Shown: positions 1 to 10,706, counted from the stretch's first letter. The stretch: 33,778 nucleotides of DNA from Actinomycetota bacterium (GCA_013202875.1 JABMRD010000125.1:1-33778), one strand, 5' to 3'. The notes: generated by a model from the letters alone, not told the origin. Numbers and translations are program-made.

Positions 1-146
1 ACTCCTTCTATAGATGAAAGTAGAACTCTCCTAATCGAATTACCTAAAGTGTGCCCAAAGCCTCTTTCTAATGGCTCAATAATAAACTCTCCAGAAAAAT
101 CATCTTTATGCTTAATGCTCACATTTGGCTTATGCATTTTTAACAA
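1..146 (-). CDS. rpoA: RNA polymerase subunit alpha, N-terminal part (truncated by window edge)
   Basis: Minus-strand translation [48 protein letters not shown] is the conserved RpoA N-terminus. A TTG start at 146 sits 9 nt after AGGAGGT; the ATG at 137 is the alternative. Confidence 0.93.
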   Translation of the reverse strand, partial: MLKMHKPNVSIKHKDDFSGEFIIEPLERGFGHTLGNSIRRVLLSSIEG

Positions 147-193
147 TTTATATCTACCTCCTAAAGAAAAGAATATCCAAATGAATATTTAAA

Positions 194-820
194 CTACTTA
201 GAATAAAGCTCTACTATTATTTGTTCATTAGCAGGAACTCTTATTTCATCCCGCTCCGGATATCTTACGAGCTTTCCTTTAAGATTATCCAGATCGACTT
301 CTAACCATTCGGGCATGGTTAGACTTCCTCCGCTTTCTTTTGCCTCCATTATTGGAATTATTTCCTTACTGGACTCGGCAACACTTATTTCCTGTCCTTC
401 TTTTAACTGATATGAAGGTTTATCAACTTTCCTGCCGTTAACTTGAATATGCCCGTGATTAATTAACTGCCTGGCCTGAACTCTGGATGCAGCAAAACCC
501 ATAACATAAACAATATTATCAAGCCTGGTCTCCAGCAACTGGAGTAATATTTCTCCAGTAACTCCTTTTCTCTTCACTGCTTTTTTGTAATAATTTTTAA
601 ATTGCCTCTCCCATACCCCGTAATATCTCTTAGCTTTTTGTTTTTCTCTTAACTGCGTGCAATAACCAGTTTCCATAAGTCTTCTCTTAGCTTTCTGCCC
701 AGGAACGTAAGGCTTTTTTTCCAATGCACACTTATCAGAAAAACATCTCTGTCCTTTTAAAAATAACTTTATTCTTTCTCTCCTGCACTGTTTGCAGGCA
801 GGCCCTTTAGCTACTGCCAT
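194..820 (-). CDS. rpsD: 30S ribosomal protein S4 (Cys-containing, putative zinc-binding N-terminus)
   Basis: ORF 208 aa; S4 motif LDNIVYVMGFAASRVQARQLINHGHIQVNGRKVDKPSY; N-terminal Cys cluster CKQC...CFSDKC. Confidence 0.98.
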   Translation of the reverse strand: MAVAKGPACKQCRRERIKLFLKGQRCFSDKCALEKKPYVPGQKAKRRLMETGYCTQLREKQKAKRYYGVWERQFKNYYKKAVKRKGVTGEILLQLLETRLDNIVYVMGFAASRVQARQLINHGHIQVNGRKVDKPSYQLKEGQEISVAESSKEIIPIMEAKESGGSLTMPEWLEVDLDNLKGKLVRYPERDEIRVPANEQIIVELYSK

Positions 821-848
821 TTATTATAACTCCTTGTTTTAAACTTTT

Positions 849-1247
849 TTAAACTCTTCTCCTCTTAGGTTGTCTGCAGCCGTTATGAGGTACCGGCGTT
901 ACATCAATTATATCACCAATTTCCAGTCCAGCTGCCTGCAGGGACCTTACAGCAGTTTCCCTGCCGGACCCAACACCCTTAACTCTCACATCTACTCTAG
1001 TAACTCCATGATCCCTGGCATTTCTAGCCACTGCAGTTGCAGTTATTTGAGCAGCAAACGGGGTACTTTTTCTGGAACCTTTGAAACCCTGCCCCCCGGC
1101 ACTACCCCAGGCAATAGTATTACCCTCCACGTCAGTTATATTCACAATAGTATTATTAAAAGTAGACTGAATATGTGCAATCCCGTAAGGTATATTTTTT
1201 CTTTCTTTACTTTTTACTCTTCTTTTACTGGTAGTTTTTTTTACCAA
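849..1247 (-). CDS. rpsK: 30S ribosomal protein S11
   Basis: ORF 132 aa; [19 protein letters not shown]-terminal [13 protein letters not shown]. Confidence 0.98.
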   Translation of the reverse strand: MVKKTTSKRRVKSKERKNIPYGIAHIQSTFNNTIVNITDVEGNTIAWGSAGGQGFKGSRKSTPFAAQITATAVARNARDHGVTRVDVRVKGVGSGRETAVRSLQAAGLEIGDIIDVTPVPHNGCRQPKRRRV

Positions 1248-1268
1248 ATTTACCTCCTGAAATTTTTA

Positions 1269-1643
1269 TTATGACTGACTTTTCTTTATGCCAACACTTC
1301 TTCTCTTACCTTTCCTGGTCCTGGCATTTGTGTGAGTCCTCTGACCTCTAACCGGCAATCCTCTTTTATGCCTGATGCCCCTGTAAGAGTTTATCTCGAT
1401 TAGTCTTTTTATATTCTGGCTTACTTCTCTTCTAAGATCTCCCTCAATAGTGTAGTTCTTTTCTATATATTCTCTTATCTTAGCTAGTTCATCTTCACTG
1501 AGATCTTTAGCCTTTATACTTTTATTAATATTTAGTTTGTTCAGCATTGTTTCTACCGCTGACCTGCCAATGCCAAAAATGTAAGTCAGAGCTATGCAAA
1601 TGTGCTTATCATTTGGTATATCAACACCTGAAATTCTTACCAA
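1269..1643 (-). CDS. rpsM: 30S ribosomal protein S13
   Basis: ORF 124 aa; [40 protein letters not shown] start preceded by AAGGAGG. Confidence 0.98.
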   Translation of the reverse strand: MVRISGVDIPNDKHICIALTYIFGIGRSAVETMLNKLNINKSIKAKDLSEDELAKIREYIEKNYTIEGDLRREVSQNIKRLIEINSYRGIRHKRGLPVRGQRTHTNARTRKGKRRSVGIKKSQS

Positions 1644-1655
1644 CTGGAAACCTCC

Positions 1656-1769
1656 TTAACCCTGCCTCTGCTTATGGCGGGGATTTTTACAAATAATAAT
1701 AACTTTTCCTTCTCTTTTTATAACCTTACAGCTTTTACATATTTTTTTAACTGATGGTTTAACTTTCAT
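1656..1769 (-). CDS. rpmJ: 50S ribosomal protein L36
   Basis: Read directly (below ORF-track size cut-off): [37 protein letters not shown]. Confidence 0.96.
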   Translation of the reverse strand: MKVKPSVKKICKSCKVIKREGKVIIICKNPRHKQRQG

Positions 1770-1822
1770 TCTTATTCCTTCTTTCCATCATTCAAACCTT
1801 AAAATATAAATTTTAAATATAA

Positions 1823-2044
1823 TTACTTTTTTCTAAAAGTAATTCTTCCTCTATTTAGATCATAAGGTGATATTTCTACTTTAACTTTATCACCAGGTAA
1901 AATTTTTATATAATGCATTCTCATTCTACCTGAAATATGCGCCAATACCTTATGACCATTATCAAGCTCTACCCTGAACATAGCATTAGGAAGTGCTTCT
2001 AAAATGGTTCCCTCGGTTTCTATTATGCCTTCTTTTTTAGAAAT
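1823..2044 (-). CDS. infA: Translation initiation factor IF-1, apparent AUU start
   Basis: Read directly: (I/M)[72 protein letters not shown], 73 codons plus stop. Frame upstream is TAG CAC GGG GGT TTA AAG ATT TCT, so no ATG/GTG/TTG is available; GGGGG lies 7 nt before ATT. Confidence 0.93.
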   Translation of the reverse strand: MSKKEGIIETEGTILEALPNAMFRVELDNGHKVLAHISGRMRMHYIKILPGDKVKVEISPYDLNRGRITFRKK

Positions 2045-2142
2045 CTTTAAACCCCCGTGCTAATATTTTCAATTTAAAAATAACACAAATACGTAGGTTA
2101 TCAAAAAACTTTTAGTATGTCCACAATATTTTACTACTGCTA

Positions 2143-2907
2143 TTAAATTCTGGTTAATATCAAAGGACCATTTTCCACTACCGCTACCGTATCCTCAAAG
2201 TGACAGGAAAGCTTCCTGTCTCTCGTCACAACAGTCCATAGATCACTTAATATTTCAACATCACTACTGCCCTGATTAAACATAGGCTCTATGGCTAAAA
2301 CCATACCCTTCTTTAGAACCGGTCCCTGCCCGGGAGGCCCGTAGTTTAATATCTGGGGGTCCTCATGCATTTCTCTGCCAATTCCATGACCTACAAAATC
2401 TTTAACCACTGAAAAACCATCTATTATGGCTCTGTTTTCAATTACACTTGAGATATCTGACAGTCTGTTTCCAACGACGCACAGCTCTATACTTTTATCA
2501 AGTGCCTCTTTGGTAGCATTCCATAGCCTTTCAGCAATCTTACTTACATTTCCAACTTTATAAGTCCGTGTAGCATCTCCATAAAAGCCATTTATTTTAA
2601 CTCCAACATCTATACAGACCAGTTCTCCGTCCTTTATAACTCTCTTGCCTGGAATACCATGAACCACTTGTTCATCAATCGATATACAAACACTGCTTGG
2701 AAAGGGTTTTTTGCCAACCTTCCCTACATAACCCTTAAAAGCAGGAACAGCCTTTTCACCGATTATAACCTCTTCGGCAATCTTATTTATATAACCAGTA
2801 GTGATACCAGGCTTTATAATTTCTTCTATTTTCAAAAAAACTTTAGCTACAATCCTGCCAGCCTCCCGCATTAATCTGATTTCATCCGACGATTTGCATA
2901 TTATCAT
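2143..2907 (-). CDS. map: Methionine aminopeptidase type I
   Basis: ORF 254 aa; SVCISIDEQVVHGIPGKR, VCIDVGVKINGFYGDATRTYKVG, VGHGIGREMHEDPQILNYG. Confidence 0.96.
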   Translation of the reverse strand: MIICKSSDEIRLMREAGRIVAKVFLKIEEIIKPGITTGYINKIAEEVIIGEKAVPAFKGYVGKVGKKPFPSSVCISIDEQVVHGIPGKRVIKDGELVCIDVGVKINGFYGDATRTYKVGNVSKIAERLWNATKEALDKSIELCVVGNRLSDISSVIENRAIIDGFSVVKDFVGHGIGREMHEDPQILNYGPPGQGPVLKKGMVLAIEPMFNQGSSDVEILSDLWTVVTRDRKLSCHFEDTVAVVENGPLILTRI

Positions 2908-3539
2908 AGAAATTTTAATATCCTTTCGGTTATTTCTTTCTCTTCTCCGGAACCATCGATATTTGCCAGCAGTCCTTTATCAGCATAAAAATTAATAAGT
3001 GGCATGGTTTCAGATTCGTACACTTCCATCCTGTGCTTAATAACCTCCGCATCATCATCTTTTCTTTTTATTAAATCTCCTCCACATTCTGGACATTTTA
3101 TAAAGTTTTCATTGTTATTATTAATACTGAATACACTTTTACACACTTTGCAGGTTCCTCTCTTGCTGAGTCTGCCAATAACCTCATCTTTGTCAACAAC
3201 TATATTTATTACTTTATCCAACTTTATCCCCAGATTACCCAGTGTACCTGAAAACATTTTTGCCTGCTTTAAATTCCGCGGAAAACCATCCATTAAAAAC
3301 CCATTTTCTGACCTACTGTTTCTTATCATATTCTTTATTATTTCAATTATTATTTCATCTGGAACTAATTTCCCGCTCTCAACAAATTTAACTGCCTTTT
3401 TCCCTAACTCGGACCCTTTATTTATTTCATTTCTTAAAATATCTCCCGTCGAAATACACGGTATATTAAATTTATTAGAAATTACTTTTGCCTGGGTCCC
3501 CTTTCCCGCACCCGGAGCTCCAATTAAAACTATCCTCAT
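2904..3539 (-). CDS. adk: Adenylate kinase with Cys4 LID domain
   Basis: ORF 211 aa; MRIVLIGAPGAGKGTQA P-loop, GFPRNLKQA, LID CKVC...CPEC. Confidence 0.97.
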   Translation of the reverse strand: MRIVLIGAPGAGKGTQAKVISNKFNIPCISTGDILRNEINKGSELGKKAVKFVESGKLVPDEIIIEIIKNMIRNSRSENGFLMDGFPRNLKQAKMFSGTLGNLGIKLDKVINIVVDKDEVIGRLSKRGTCKVCKSVFSINNNNENFIKCPECGGDLIKRKDDDAEVIKHRMEVYESETMPLINFYADKGLLANIDGSGEEKEITERILKFL

Positions 3540-4798
3540 TTTAGGAACCCTTCATAATCCCTCATAGTAAGCTGGGACTCAAGTTGTCTCATAGTATCTA
3601 AAGCAACACCTACAGCAATAAGTATAGATGTTCCGCCAAATCTAAATGGTAGTCCCATATAGCTAATCAATACCTCAGGAAGAAGAGCAATTATTGCTAA
3701 AAATATAGCACCTGGTAATGTTATCCTGTTTAAAATATTCGTTAAGTAATCTGCTGTATTTTTTCCAGGTCGTAGTCCTGGTATAAATCCCCCGTACCTT
3801 CTCAGATTATCTGCAGTGTCCAGAGGATTAAAAGTAATAGCGGTATAAAAGTAAGCAAATATAATAATAAGAATAGTATAAGTAATGGCATAAATTGGAT
3901 TGATTCTTCCCTGTATAGTTGGGCTTAATGCATTAGCAAAGGATTGTATCCACCTGTTGGTACTAAATTGTGCAATTGTTGCAGGAAAAAGCATAACTGA
4001 TATAGCCAGAATTAGGGGCATTACTCCAGATTGATTAACTTTGAGTGGTATGTAAGTACTTTGTCCGCCAAAAACTTTTCTTCCTACAACTCGTTTTGCA
4101 TACTGAACAGGTATTTTTCTCTCACCTTGCTGAATAAGTATTACAGCTATAATTATACCAATAGATATAATTGCAAAAAGGGCCAAGAAGAAGTAATTCG
4201 TACCCCGCAGTTCGTATAGTTTTATAAGCTCCGCCGGTATTCTGGAAATAATACTGGCAAATATTATAAGTGAAATCCCGTTTCCTATTCCGTGGATATT
4301 TATCAACTCACCTAACCACATTATTAAAGTAGTCCCGGCAGTCAATGTAATAATGATTAAAGCAACATGCATAAAGTCAAAATTAGGTATGGCACCAAAA
4401 TTTCTAAAGAAAAAAACCATTGCAGTAGATTGAATCAGGGCCAGCCCTACAGTCATATATCTTGTTATTTGATTTATTTTCCTTCTGCCGGTTTCTCCTT
4501 CCTTTGCCAGCTGCTCCAGCCTGGGAATTACCACTTGAAGAAGCTGTATTACAATAGAGGCAGTTATGTAAGGCATAATACCAAGAGAGAATACTGCAAA
4601 TCTTCCCAGCGCTCCTCCTGAAAACAAATCCATCAAACCCATTACCCCGGTTTCAACCTGTTCCAAGATTTTAGTCGCATCTACTCCCGGCAGAGTAATA
4701 TTAGCACCAAATCTATAAATAGCTAAAATACCAATAGTGAATAATATTCTGTTTCTGACTTCTTTAATTCTAAAGGCACTTACAATAGCCCGGAACAT
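3536..4798 (-). CDS. secY: Preprotein translocase subunit SecY
   Basis: ORF 420 aa; SecY motifs GIGNGISLIIFASI, PLKVNQSGVMP, RYGGFIPGLRPGKNTADYL; 4-nt overlap with adk. Confidence 0.98.
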   Translation of the reverse strand: MFRAIVSAFRIKEVRNRILFTIGILAIYRFGANITLPGVDATKILEQVETGVMGLMDLFSGGALGRFAVFSLGIMPYITASIVIQLLQVVIPRLEQLAKEGETGRRKINQITRYMTVGLALIQSTAMVFFFRNFGAIPNFDFMHVALIIITLTAGTTLIMWLGELINIHGIGNGISLIIFASIISRIPAELIKLYELRGTNYFFLALFAIISIGIIIAVILIQQGERKIPVQYAKRVVGRKVFGGQSTYIPLKVNQSGVMPLILAISVMLFPATIAQFSTNRWIQSFANALSPTIQGRINPIYAITYTILIIIFAYFYTAITFNPLDTADNLRRYGGFIPGLRPGKNTADYLTNILNRITLPGAIFLAIIALLPEVLISYMGLPFRFGGTSILIAVGVALDTMRQLESQLTMRDYEGFLK

Positions 4799-5241
4799 TA
4801 AATCACCTCTACTTTTCCACCAGCTTTTTCAATTTTAGCTGCAGCGCTCCTGCTGAAATAATTGGCCCTGACAGTTATTTTTTTAGTAAGCTTGCCATTA
4901 CCCAATATTTTTACAGGATTTGACTTTTTCATAATAAGGCCATTCTTTTCTAAAAAATCATAGTCAACAACACTATCATCTTTGAACTTTTCTAACTGCC
5001 ACACATTAATTATATTATTTATTTTCTTCCTGGTATTTTTAAAACCTTTGAGATGCGGTAATCTCCTTTGTAGAGGCATCTGTCCGCCTTCAAAACCTAT
5101 TCTGGTTTTACCACCCGACCGGGACAACTGTCCTTTCGTGCCCCTTCCGCTGGTAGTTCCATGTCCGGAACCGTTACCTCTACCAACTCTTTTCCTTTTT
5201 TTTATAGACTCAGGAGATCTTATATCACAAAGCTTCACCAT
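4798..5241 (-). CDS. rplO: 50S ribosomal protein L15
   Basis: ORF 147 aa; RKRVGRGNGSGHGTTSGRGTKGQ, GGQMPLQRRLPHLKGF. Confidence 0.97.
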   Translation of the reverse strand: MVKLCDIRSPESIKKRKRVGRGNGSGHGTTSGRGTKGQLSRSGGKTRIGFEGGQMPLQRRLPHLKGFKNTRKKINNIINVWQLEKFKDDSVVDYDFLEKNGLIMKKSNPVKILGNGKLTKKITVRANYFSRSAAAKIEKAGGKVEVI

Positions 5242-5274
5242 TTTCTCCTTCCAATATTATCCAAACCCATAATA

Positions 5275-5769
5275 TTAATTAACTTCCGGTTCTTCTATCT
5301 TTCTCATACTCATAATCTGCTCCTGTGTTTTAAGCATCTTTAGACCACTAATAGTTGCATTAACTACATTTAAAGCATTGGCACTCCCTAATGATTTTGT
5401 AAGAATATCCTTTACACCAGCCAATTCCATTATTATTCTTACCGGCCCACCGGCAATTACTCCTTTACCGTGAGAAGCCGGCTTCATAAAAACATGGCCT
5501 GCGCCAAACCAACCATCAATTGGATGGGGTATGGTTCCATCAATCAAAGGCACTTTAAACATATTTTTCTTTGCATTGTTAACGCCTTTTTGGATTGCGG
5601 TTGAAACCTCGTTAGCTTTACCAAAACCAATACCAACCATACCATTCATATTGCCAACTGCTACCAGGGCGCTAAAGCTAAATCTTCTACCGCCCTTAAC
5701 CACTTTCGCTACTCTATTTATTTTTATAACCTTTTCACTTAATTCTGTATCTTTAGAAAGACCAGCCAC
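5275..5769 (-). CDS. rpsE: 30S ribosomal protein S5
   Basis: ORF 164 aa; [53 protein letters not shown]. Confidence 0.98.
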   Translation of the reverse strand: MAGLSKDTELSEKVIKINRVAKVVKGGRRFSFSALVAVGNMNGMVGIGFGKANEVSTAIQKGVNNAKKNMFKVPLIDGTIPHPIDGWFGAGHVFMKPASHGKGVIAGGPVRIIMELAGVKDILTKSLGSANALNVVNATISGLKMLKTQEQIMSMRKIEEPEVN

Positions 5770-5793
5770 TAAACATCCTCCTTAAAAATAGGG

Positions 5794-6156
5794 TTAAAAT
5801 TTCAATCCGCCTTTTCTTGCACCTTCAGCCAGAGCTTTTACTCTGCCATGATACCTGTAACCACTTCTATCAAAAACTATTTCATTTATACTTTTCTTCT
5901 TTGCCATTTTAGCCAGGGCTTCTCCAGTCCTAAAGCTTATATCTATTTTCCCTTTATCTCCATCTTTGCTTTCAATTTTCTTGCTTGATATACCAACCAG
6001 TGCAGTGCCGGCGCTATCATCTATTATCTGACCGTAAATATATTTATTGCTCCGGTAAACAGAGAGTCTCATACGATTACTGCTTCTTTTAATTTTAAAC
6101 CTGCTTCTTACTTTTCTTCTTAAACTTTTATCCCTTTTTTCAGTTTTGCTCTTCAT
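5794..6156 (-). CDS. rplR: 50S ribosomal protein L18
   Basis: Part of track ORF 5794-6207; start refined to ATG 6156 (MKSKTEKRDKSLRRKVRSR...) preceded by AGGAGA. Motif RLSVYRSNKYIYGQIIDD. Confidence 0.95.
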   Translation of the reverse strand: MKSKTEKRDKSLRRKVRSRFKIKRSSNRMRLSVYRSNKYIYGQIIDDSAGTALVGISSKKIESKDGDKGKIDISFRTGEALAKMAKKKSINEIVFDRSGYRYHGRVKALAEGARKGGLKF

Positions 6157-6175
6157 GAAATCTCCTATAATAAAT

Positions 6176-6727
6176 TTAAGAACCGCTGGTAATACCTGTT
6201 TTACCAACTTTTCTTCTTATAACTTCATCACTATATTTTATGCCCTTACCCTTATAAGGTTCCGGTTTCCTTATACTCCTGATCTTAGCAGCCATTTCTC
6301 CAACTACCTGTTTATCTATTCCTTTAACCACAATTGTGGTATTATCCGGGACATCAAATGATATCCCTTGAAGAGGATTGACTATTACCGGATTTGAATA
6401 TCCTGCCAATATTTCCAGATCATTTCCTTTCTTACTGGCTCTAAAACCCACACCGACTATTATTAAGGTTTTGCTAAAACCGCTGCTTACACCTATAACC
6501 ATATTATTTATAAGGCTTCTATAAAGACCATATTTAGCTCTATTCTCATTACTCTTCGAAACTGGTATAACAATTAGCCTGCTATCTTTCATACTTAATT
6601 TAACAGAAGTGTTGTCAAACTTTTGAGAAAGCTCTCCTAATTTTCCTTTTACGCTAATATTATCCTTATCTATTTTGAGCTCTACTTCTTCCGGTACATC
6701 AATAGGTTTCCTTCCTATTCTTGACAC
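6176..6727 (-). CDS. rplF: 50S ribosomal protein L6
   Basis: ORF 183 aa; MSRIGRKPIDVPEEVE; KPEPYKGKGIKYSDEVIRRKVGK. Confidence 0.98.
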   Translation of the reverse strand: MSRIGRKPIDVPEEVELKIDKDNISVKGKLGELSQKFDNTSVKLSMKDSRLIVIPVSKSNENRAKYGLYRSLINNMVIGVSSGFSKTLIIVGVGFRASKKGNDLEILAGYSNPVIVNPLQGISFDVPDNTTIVVKGIDKQVVGEMAAKIRSIRKPEPYKGKGIKYSDEVIRRKVGKTGITSGS

Positions 6728-6759
6728 TTTAAACTCACCTTTCTAACCATTTCCTCTTT

Positions 6760-7164
6760 CTACCATATAGAACATATTACTTCCCCGCCAACTCCTAGTT
6801 TTTTAGCTCCTGCACCTGTAAGTACACCTTTTGACGTGGACAATATAACTGTTCCCAAACCACCAAGAACCATGGGAATTTCATCCTTTTGCGCATAAAC
6901 CCTGAGTCCTGGTTTGCTTATTCTTTTAAGCGTGGTTATAACACTCTTTTTGTCTTTATCATATTTTAAGTATATTTTAATTAAGCCACCAACATTTTCA
7001 TCTTTACGGATTTCATAACTTCTTATATAACCTTCTTCATCCAATGTCCTGGCTATTTCTGTTTTAAGTTTTGAATAAGGTATACTGACGCTATCCATCT
7101 TAGCAATATATCCATTCCTTATCCTGGTTAACATATCTGAAACAGGATCTGTGACTGCCGACAT
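6760..7164 (-). CDS. rpsH: 30S ribosomal protein S8
   Basis: Track ORF 6760-7182; start refined to [20 protein letters not shown]-terminal [24 protein letters not shown]. Confidence 0.96.
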   Translation of the reverse strand: MSAVTDPVSDMLTRIRNGYIAKMDSVSIPYSKLKTEIARTLDEEGYIRSYEIRKDENVGGLIKIYLKYDKDKKSVITTLKRISKPGLRVYAQKDEIPMVLGGLGTVILSTSKGVLTGAGAKKLGVGGEVICSIW

Positions 7165-7175
7165 AAACCCTCCTT

Positions 7176-7361
7176 TTACCAACTGGACTTGGTTAGTCCA
7201 GGAATTTTTCCTTCATGAGCCATTTCTCTAAGACAAATTCTACATAACCCAAACTTTCTATAATAACCTCTGGGTCTACCACACCTAAAACATCTGCTGT
7301 ACTTTCTTGTTTTGTATTTAGGTTCTCTTCTTTGTTTTTCTATAAGTGATTTCTTTGCCAA
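7176..7361 (-). CDS. rpsN: 30S ribosomal protein S14, zinc-ribbon type
   Basis: ORF 61 aa with [38 protein letters not shown]. Confidence 0.97.
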   Translation of the reverse strand: MAKKSLIEKQRREPKYKTRKYSRCFRCGRPRGYYRKFGLCRICLREMAHEGKIPGLTKSSW

Positions 7362-7392
7362 TAAATGTCTCCTTTATAAAACTTGTGTTTTT

Positions 7393-7935
7393 TTATTTTT
7401 TAAATGGAAACCCAAACTCCTCCAGTAAAAATAATGCTTCATCATCATTTTCCGCACTGGTGGTAATAGTAATATTCATACCTTTTACACTTAAAATACT
7501 GTCATACTCTACTTCTGGAAAAATTAACTGTTCTTTTATGCCAATAGTATAATTTCCAGAACCATCAAAACTTTTTTTAGAAAGACCTCTAAAATCCCTA
7601 ATTCTTGGAATTGCTATACTAAGCAGTCTATCCAAAAACTCATACATTCTCTTTCCCCTTAAAGTAACCATACAGCCTATTGGGTTTCCCTGTCTGAGCT
7701 TAAATCCCGCAACCGATTTTCTGGCTTTTGTTATAACAGGCTTCTGGCCTGTAATTTTAGCCAGATCCTGGCTGGCAGATTCCAATTCTTTTATATTTTG
7801 AATCGCAGAGCCAATACCCATATTTATAGTGATTTTATTTATTCTGGGTACTTCCATTACATTATTAAATTTACGCTTTTTTAACATTTTAGGAATTATT
7901 TCTTTTTTATATTTTTCTTTTAACCTCGGCTCCAT
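7393..7935 (-). CDS. rplE: 50S ribosomal protein L5
   Basis: Track ORF 7393-7953; start refined to [13 protein letters not shown] after GAGGTG. Motifs [55 protein letters not shown]. Confidence 0.96.
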   Translation of the reverse strand: MEPRLKEKYKKEIIPKMLKKRKFNNVMEVPRINKITINMGIGSAIQNIKELESASQDLAKITGQKPVITKARKSVAGFKLRQGNPIGCMVTLRGKRMYEFLDRLLSIAIPRIRDFRGLSKKSFDGSGNYTIGIKEQLIFPEVEYDSILSVKGMNITITTSAENDDEALFLLEEFGFPFKK

Positions 7936-7960
7936 CAATATCACCTCAAGCATTTATTCT

Positions 7961-8272
7961 TTAAATCTGCTGATTGCACTTCTTGCATATTCTGACTTTT
8001 TCACCAGAATCCTTAACTTCAAAACCCACTCTTGCCGGCTTGCCGCAATTAGGGCAAACAAGTTTAACATTTGGAATTTTAATGGGTCCTTCCTTTTTAA
8101 TAATACCGCCAGGTTTGCTTTGATCCTTCTGCCTGACATGCTTATTTGTAATATTAGCACCCGCAACATATAATCTATTTGTAACAGACTCTATTCTAAG
8201 TACTTTTCCTGTTTTTCCTTTATCTTTTCCTTTTATTATCTCAACCTTATCATTTTTCTTTATTTTTAACAT
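7961..8272 (-). CDS. rplX: 50S ribosomal protein L24 with C-terminal CPNC...CKKC zinc-ribbon
   Basis: ORF 103 aa; KNDKVEIIKGKDKGKTGKVLRI; CPNCGKPARVGFEVKDSGEKVRICKKCNQQI. Confidence 0.97.
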   Translation of the reverse strand: MLKIKKNDKVEIIKGKDKGKTGKVLRIESVTNRLYVAGANITNKHVRQKDQSKPGGIIKKEGPIKIPNVKLVCPNCGKPARVGFEVKDSGEKVRICKKCNQQI

Positions 8273-8296
8273 TTTTAATGCTCCTGCTACAAATAA

Positions 8297-8665
8297 CTAA
8301 ATTACCTCTGGTGCGAGTGAAATTATCTTCATAAAATTTTTATCTCTTAGTTCTCTTGCTACTGGACCAAATATTCTGGTCCCTCTCGGGTTATTCTGTG
8401 TATCAATAATAACTGCCGCGTTATCATCAAACCTTATATGCGATCCGTCGGGTCTCCTAAATGTTTTTTTTGATCTTACAAGTACAGCCTTTACTACATC
8501 GCTTTTCTTTACTACTCCTCCTGGGTTTGCTACTTTTACTGCAGCAATAAAAGTATCTCCGACACGTGCATACCTTCTTTTTGTTCCTCCTAGAACTCTA
8601 ATGCATCCAATTACTCTTGCACCGGTATTATCCGCCACTTTTACCTTACTCTCAGCTTGAATCAT
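8297..8665 (-). CDS. rplN: 50S ribosomal protein L14
   Basis: Track ORF 8297-8716; start refined to [27 protein letters not shown] at 8665 (122 aa). Confidence 0.97.
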   Translation of the reverse strand: MIQAESKVKVADNTGARVIGCIRVLGGTKRRYARVGDTFIAAVKVANPGGVVKKSDVVKAVLVRSKKTFRRPDGSHIRFDDNAAVIIDTQNNPRGTRIFGPVARELRDKNFMKIISLAPEVI

Positions 8666-8679
8666 TTTTAAATCCTTCT

Positions 8680-8979
8680 CTACTCCGCTTTCCTGATTAC
8701 CTCGACCAGTCTCCACCTCTTAGTCTTACTAATAGGCCTTATTTCAGAAATCTTTACTACATCACCAAGCTTACAGCTGCCTTCGGGATCGTGTACCTTC
8801 AATTTCTTTATTTTCTTTAAAATCTTCTTGTATAAAGGGTGTTTATAATGAGATTCTACGGCAACAACAACCGTCTTATCCATTTTGTCACTTACTACCG
8901 TTCCCACTCTTACTTTTACTTTTCCTCTTTCCAAAAAAACCCCCTTATTTCTCTCTGTCTGATTTCTTGCTTTCCTCAT
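8680..8979 (-). CDS. rpsQ: 30S ribosomal protein S17
   Basis: ORF 99 aa; [28 protein letters not shown]; overlaps rpmC by 1 nt. Confidence 0.97.
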   Translation of the reverse strand: MRKARNQTERNKGVFLERGKVKVRVGTVVSDKMDKTVVVAVESHYKHPLYKKILKKIKKLKVHDPEGSCKLGDVVKISEIRPISKTKRWRLVEVIRKAE

Positions 8980-9179
8980 TAATCTTTATACTTGAGCTCT
9001 TTCTCTCTAAGTAAAGTTTTTATTCTGGCAATATCTTTCCTTAAATTTCGTATCTTTACTGGATTTTCTAATTGCCCTGTAGCTTTTTGAAACTTCAAAT
9101 TAAAAATACTCTTTTTTATATCCGCCAGTTTTGCTTCTAATTCTTCTTTTGTTTGTTCCTTTATCTCACGTATTCTCAT
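8979..9179 (-). CDS. rpmC: 50S ribosomal protein L29
   Basis: ORF 66 aa; [57 protein letters not shown]. Confidence 0.97.
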   Translation of the reverse strand: MRIREIKEQTKEELEAKLADIKKSIFNLKFQKATGQLENPVKIRNLRKDIARIKTLLREKELKYKD

Positions 9180-9194
9180 TCCACACCCGGTTTG

Positions 9195-9614
9195 TTATAG
9201 TTCTTCATAAACAAATTTTGATTTTATAGACAATTTATTACAAGCCAATCTAATTGCTTCCTTTGCAACTTCCATACTAACACCCGAAATTTCAAATAGG
9301 ATTCTTCCAGGTTTAACCACCACTACCCAATTTTCCGGCGCACCTTTTCCTCCGCCCATACGGGTTTCAGCCGGTTTTTTGGTAGTAGGTTTATGAGGAA
9401 AAACATTTATCCATACTTTTCCTCCCCTTTTTATATACCTGGTAAGAGCTACCCTTGCAGCTTCTACCTGCCTGCTTGTTAACCAGCCAGATTCCAGTGC
9501 CTGCAGCCCATATTCTCCAAAAGAGAGCTTGGCGCCACCTTTGGCAATACCTTTCATTCTTCCTCTTTGTACTTTTCTATATTTTACCCGTTTAGGCAGT
9601 AACATTGCTGCCAT
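9195..9614 (-). CDS. rplP: 50S ribosomal protein L16
   Basis: ORF 139 aa; [40 protein letters not shown]. Confidence 0.98.
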   Translation of the reverse strand: MAAMLLPKRVKYRKVQRGRMKGIAKGGAKLSFGEYGLQALESGWLTSRQVEAARVALTRYIKRGGKVWINVFPHKPTTKKPAETRMGGGKGAPENWVVVVKPGRILFEISGVSMEVAKEAIRLACNKLSIKSKFVYEEL

Positions 9615-9623
9615 AAATATCTC

Positions 9624-10319
9624 CTAACTTGAAATTTTTTCTTTTTCCTTCTTCCTTTTATCAAGTTTTCTTTCCTTTCCCATCTCTTCCTTATCCAGTA
9701 TGATATCTCCTAAGTATATCCAGACTTTAACTCCAATTTTACCAAAAGTCGTATTTGCTTCTGCAAATCCATAATCAATATTCGCTCTAAGAGTATGCAG
9801 CGGGACTCTTCCTTCTCTATACCATTCAGTCCTGGCCATCTCTGCTCCGCCCAATCTTCCAGCACATTGGACCCTTATGCCTTTTGCTCCTGCTTTCATA
9901 CATAATGAAATAGCTTTTTTCATAGCTTTTCTAAAGCTAACTCTTCCAACTAGTTGTGAGGCAATACCCTCAGCTACTAATTTTGCAACCAGTTCAGGCT
10001 TCTTAATTTCTATTATATTCAACTGTATAATACTCCCAGTTTTTTTCTCTAATAAATTCCTGATGTCATTAATATTCGCCCCTCTTCTACCTATAACTAT
10101 ACCCGGCTTGGAAGTATGCATATCTACTTTTACTTCTTCTTCCGTTCTTTCAATCTCGATTTTTGAAACCCCGGCATTTTCTAGCTGACCCTCAATTATA
10201 TTCCTTATAATGATATCTTCTCTGAGAAGCCTGGCATAGTCTTTTTCAGCAAACCATCTGGATTGCCACCCTTTATTAATTACAAGCCTAAACCCATTAG
10301 GGTTCACTTTATGACCCAT
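9624..10319 (-). CDS. rpsC: 30S ribosomal protein S3
   Basis: ORF 231 aa; [39 protein letters not shown] motif; Lys/Glu-rich C-tail. Confidence 0.98.
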   Translation of the reverse strand: MGHKVNPNGFRLVINKGWQSRWFAEKDYARLLREDIIIRNIIEGQLENAGVSKIEIERTEEEVKVDMHTSKPGIVIGRRGANINDIRNLLEKKTGSIIQLNIIEIKKPELVAKLVAEGIASQLVGRVSFRKAMKKAISLCMKAGAKGIRVQCAGRLGGAEMARTEWYREGRVPLHTLRANIDYGFAEANTTFGKIGVKVWIYLGDIILDKEEMGKERKLDKRKKEKEKISS

Positions 10320-10322
10320 CTC

Positions 10323-10670
10323 CTAAGCCTCCTCCTCTTTACCATTAGATACATAAACCGATAGATGTGAAGTTCTCTTTCTAATTTTAGTAGCCCTGCC
10401 CCTGGCTCTTGGCCTGAACCTCTTTGAAGTTGGCCCTTTATTTACCAATATTCTAGAAATAAACAAATCTTCTTCTTTCATTTTGTTATTTTCAGTAGCG
10501 TTAGCTACGGCACTTTGTATAGCTTTCTTTACCACAGATGCTGCCTCCTTAGGTGTTAAAGACAATATATCTATAGCATCCTCTATTGACTTTGATTTTA
10601 TCAAATCAACAACATATCTTATTTTTCTTGATGATATTCTTATATACTTTTCAACAGCTTTGGTTTCCAA
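10323..10670 (-). CDS. rplV: 50S ribosomal protein L22
   Basis: ORF 115 aa; ISSRKIRYVVDLIKSK; GPTSKRFRPRARGRATKIRKRTSHLSVYV. Confidence 0.97.
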   Translation of the reverse strand: METKAVEKYIRISSRKIRYVVDLIKSKSIEDAIDILSLTPKEAASVVKKAIQSAVANATENNKMKEEDLFISRILVNKGPTSKRFRPRARGRATKIRKRTSHLSVYVSNGKEEEA

Positions 10671-10706
10671 AACTAATGCCTCCCTCTTTAGACTACTGCA
10701 CTTTAC

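Noticed and set aside
7954-8169. 71-aa minus-strand ORF overlapping rplX
   Set aside because: Out-of-frame shadow of the confident L24 CDS.
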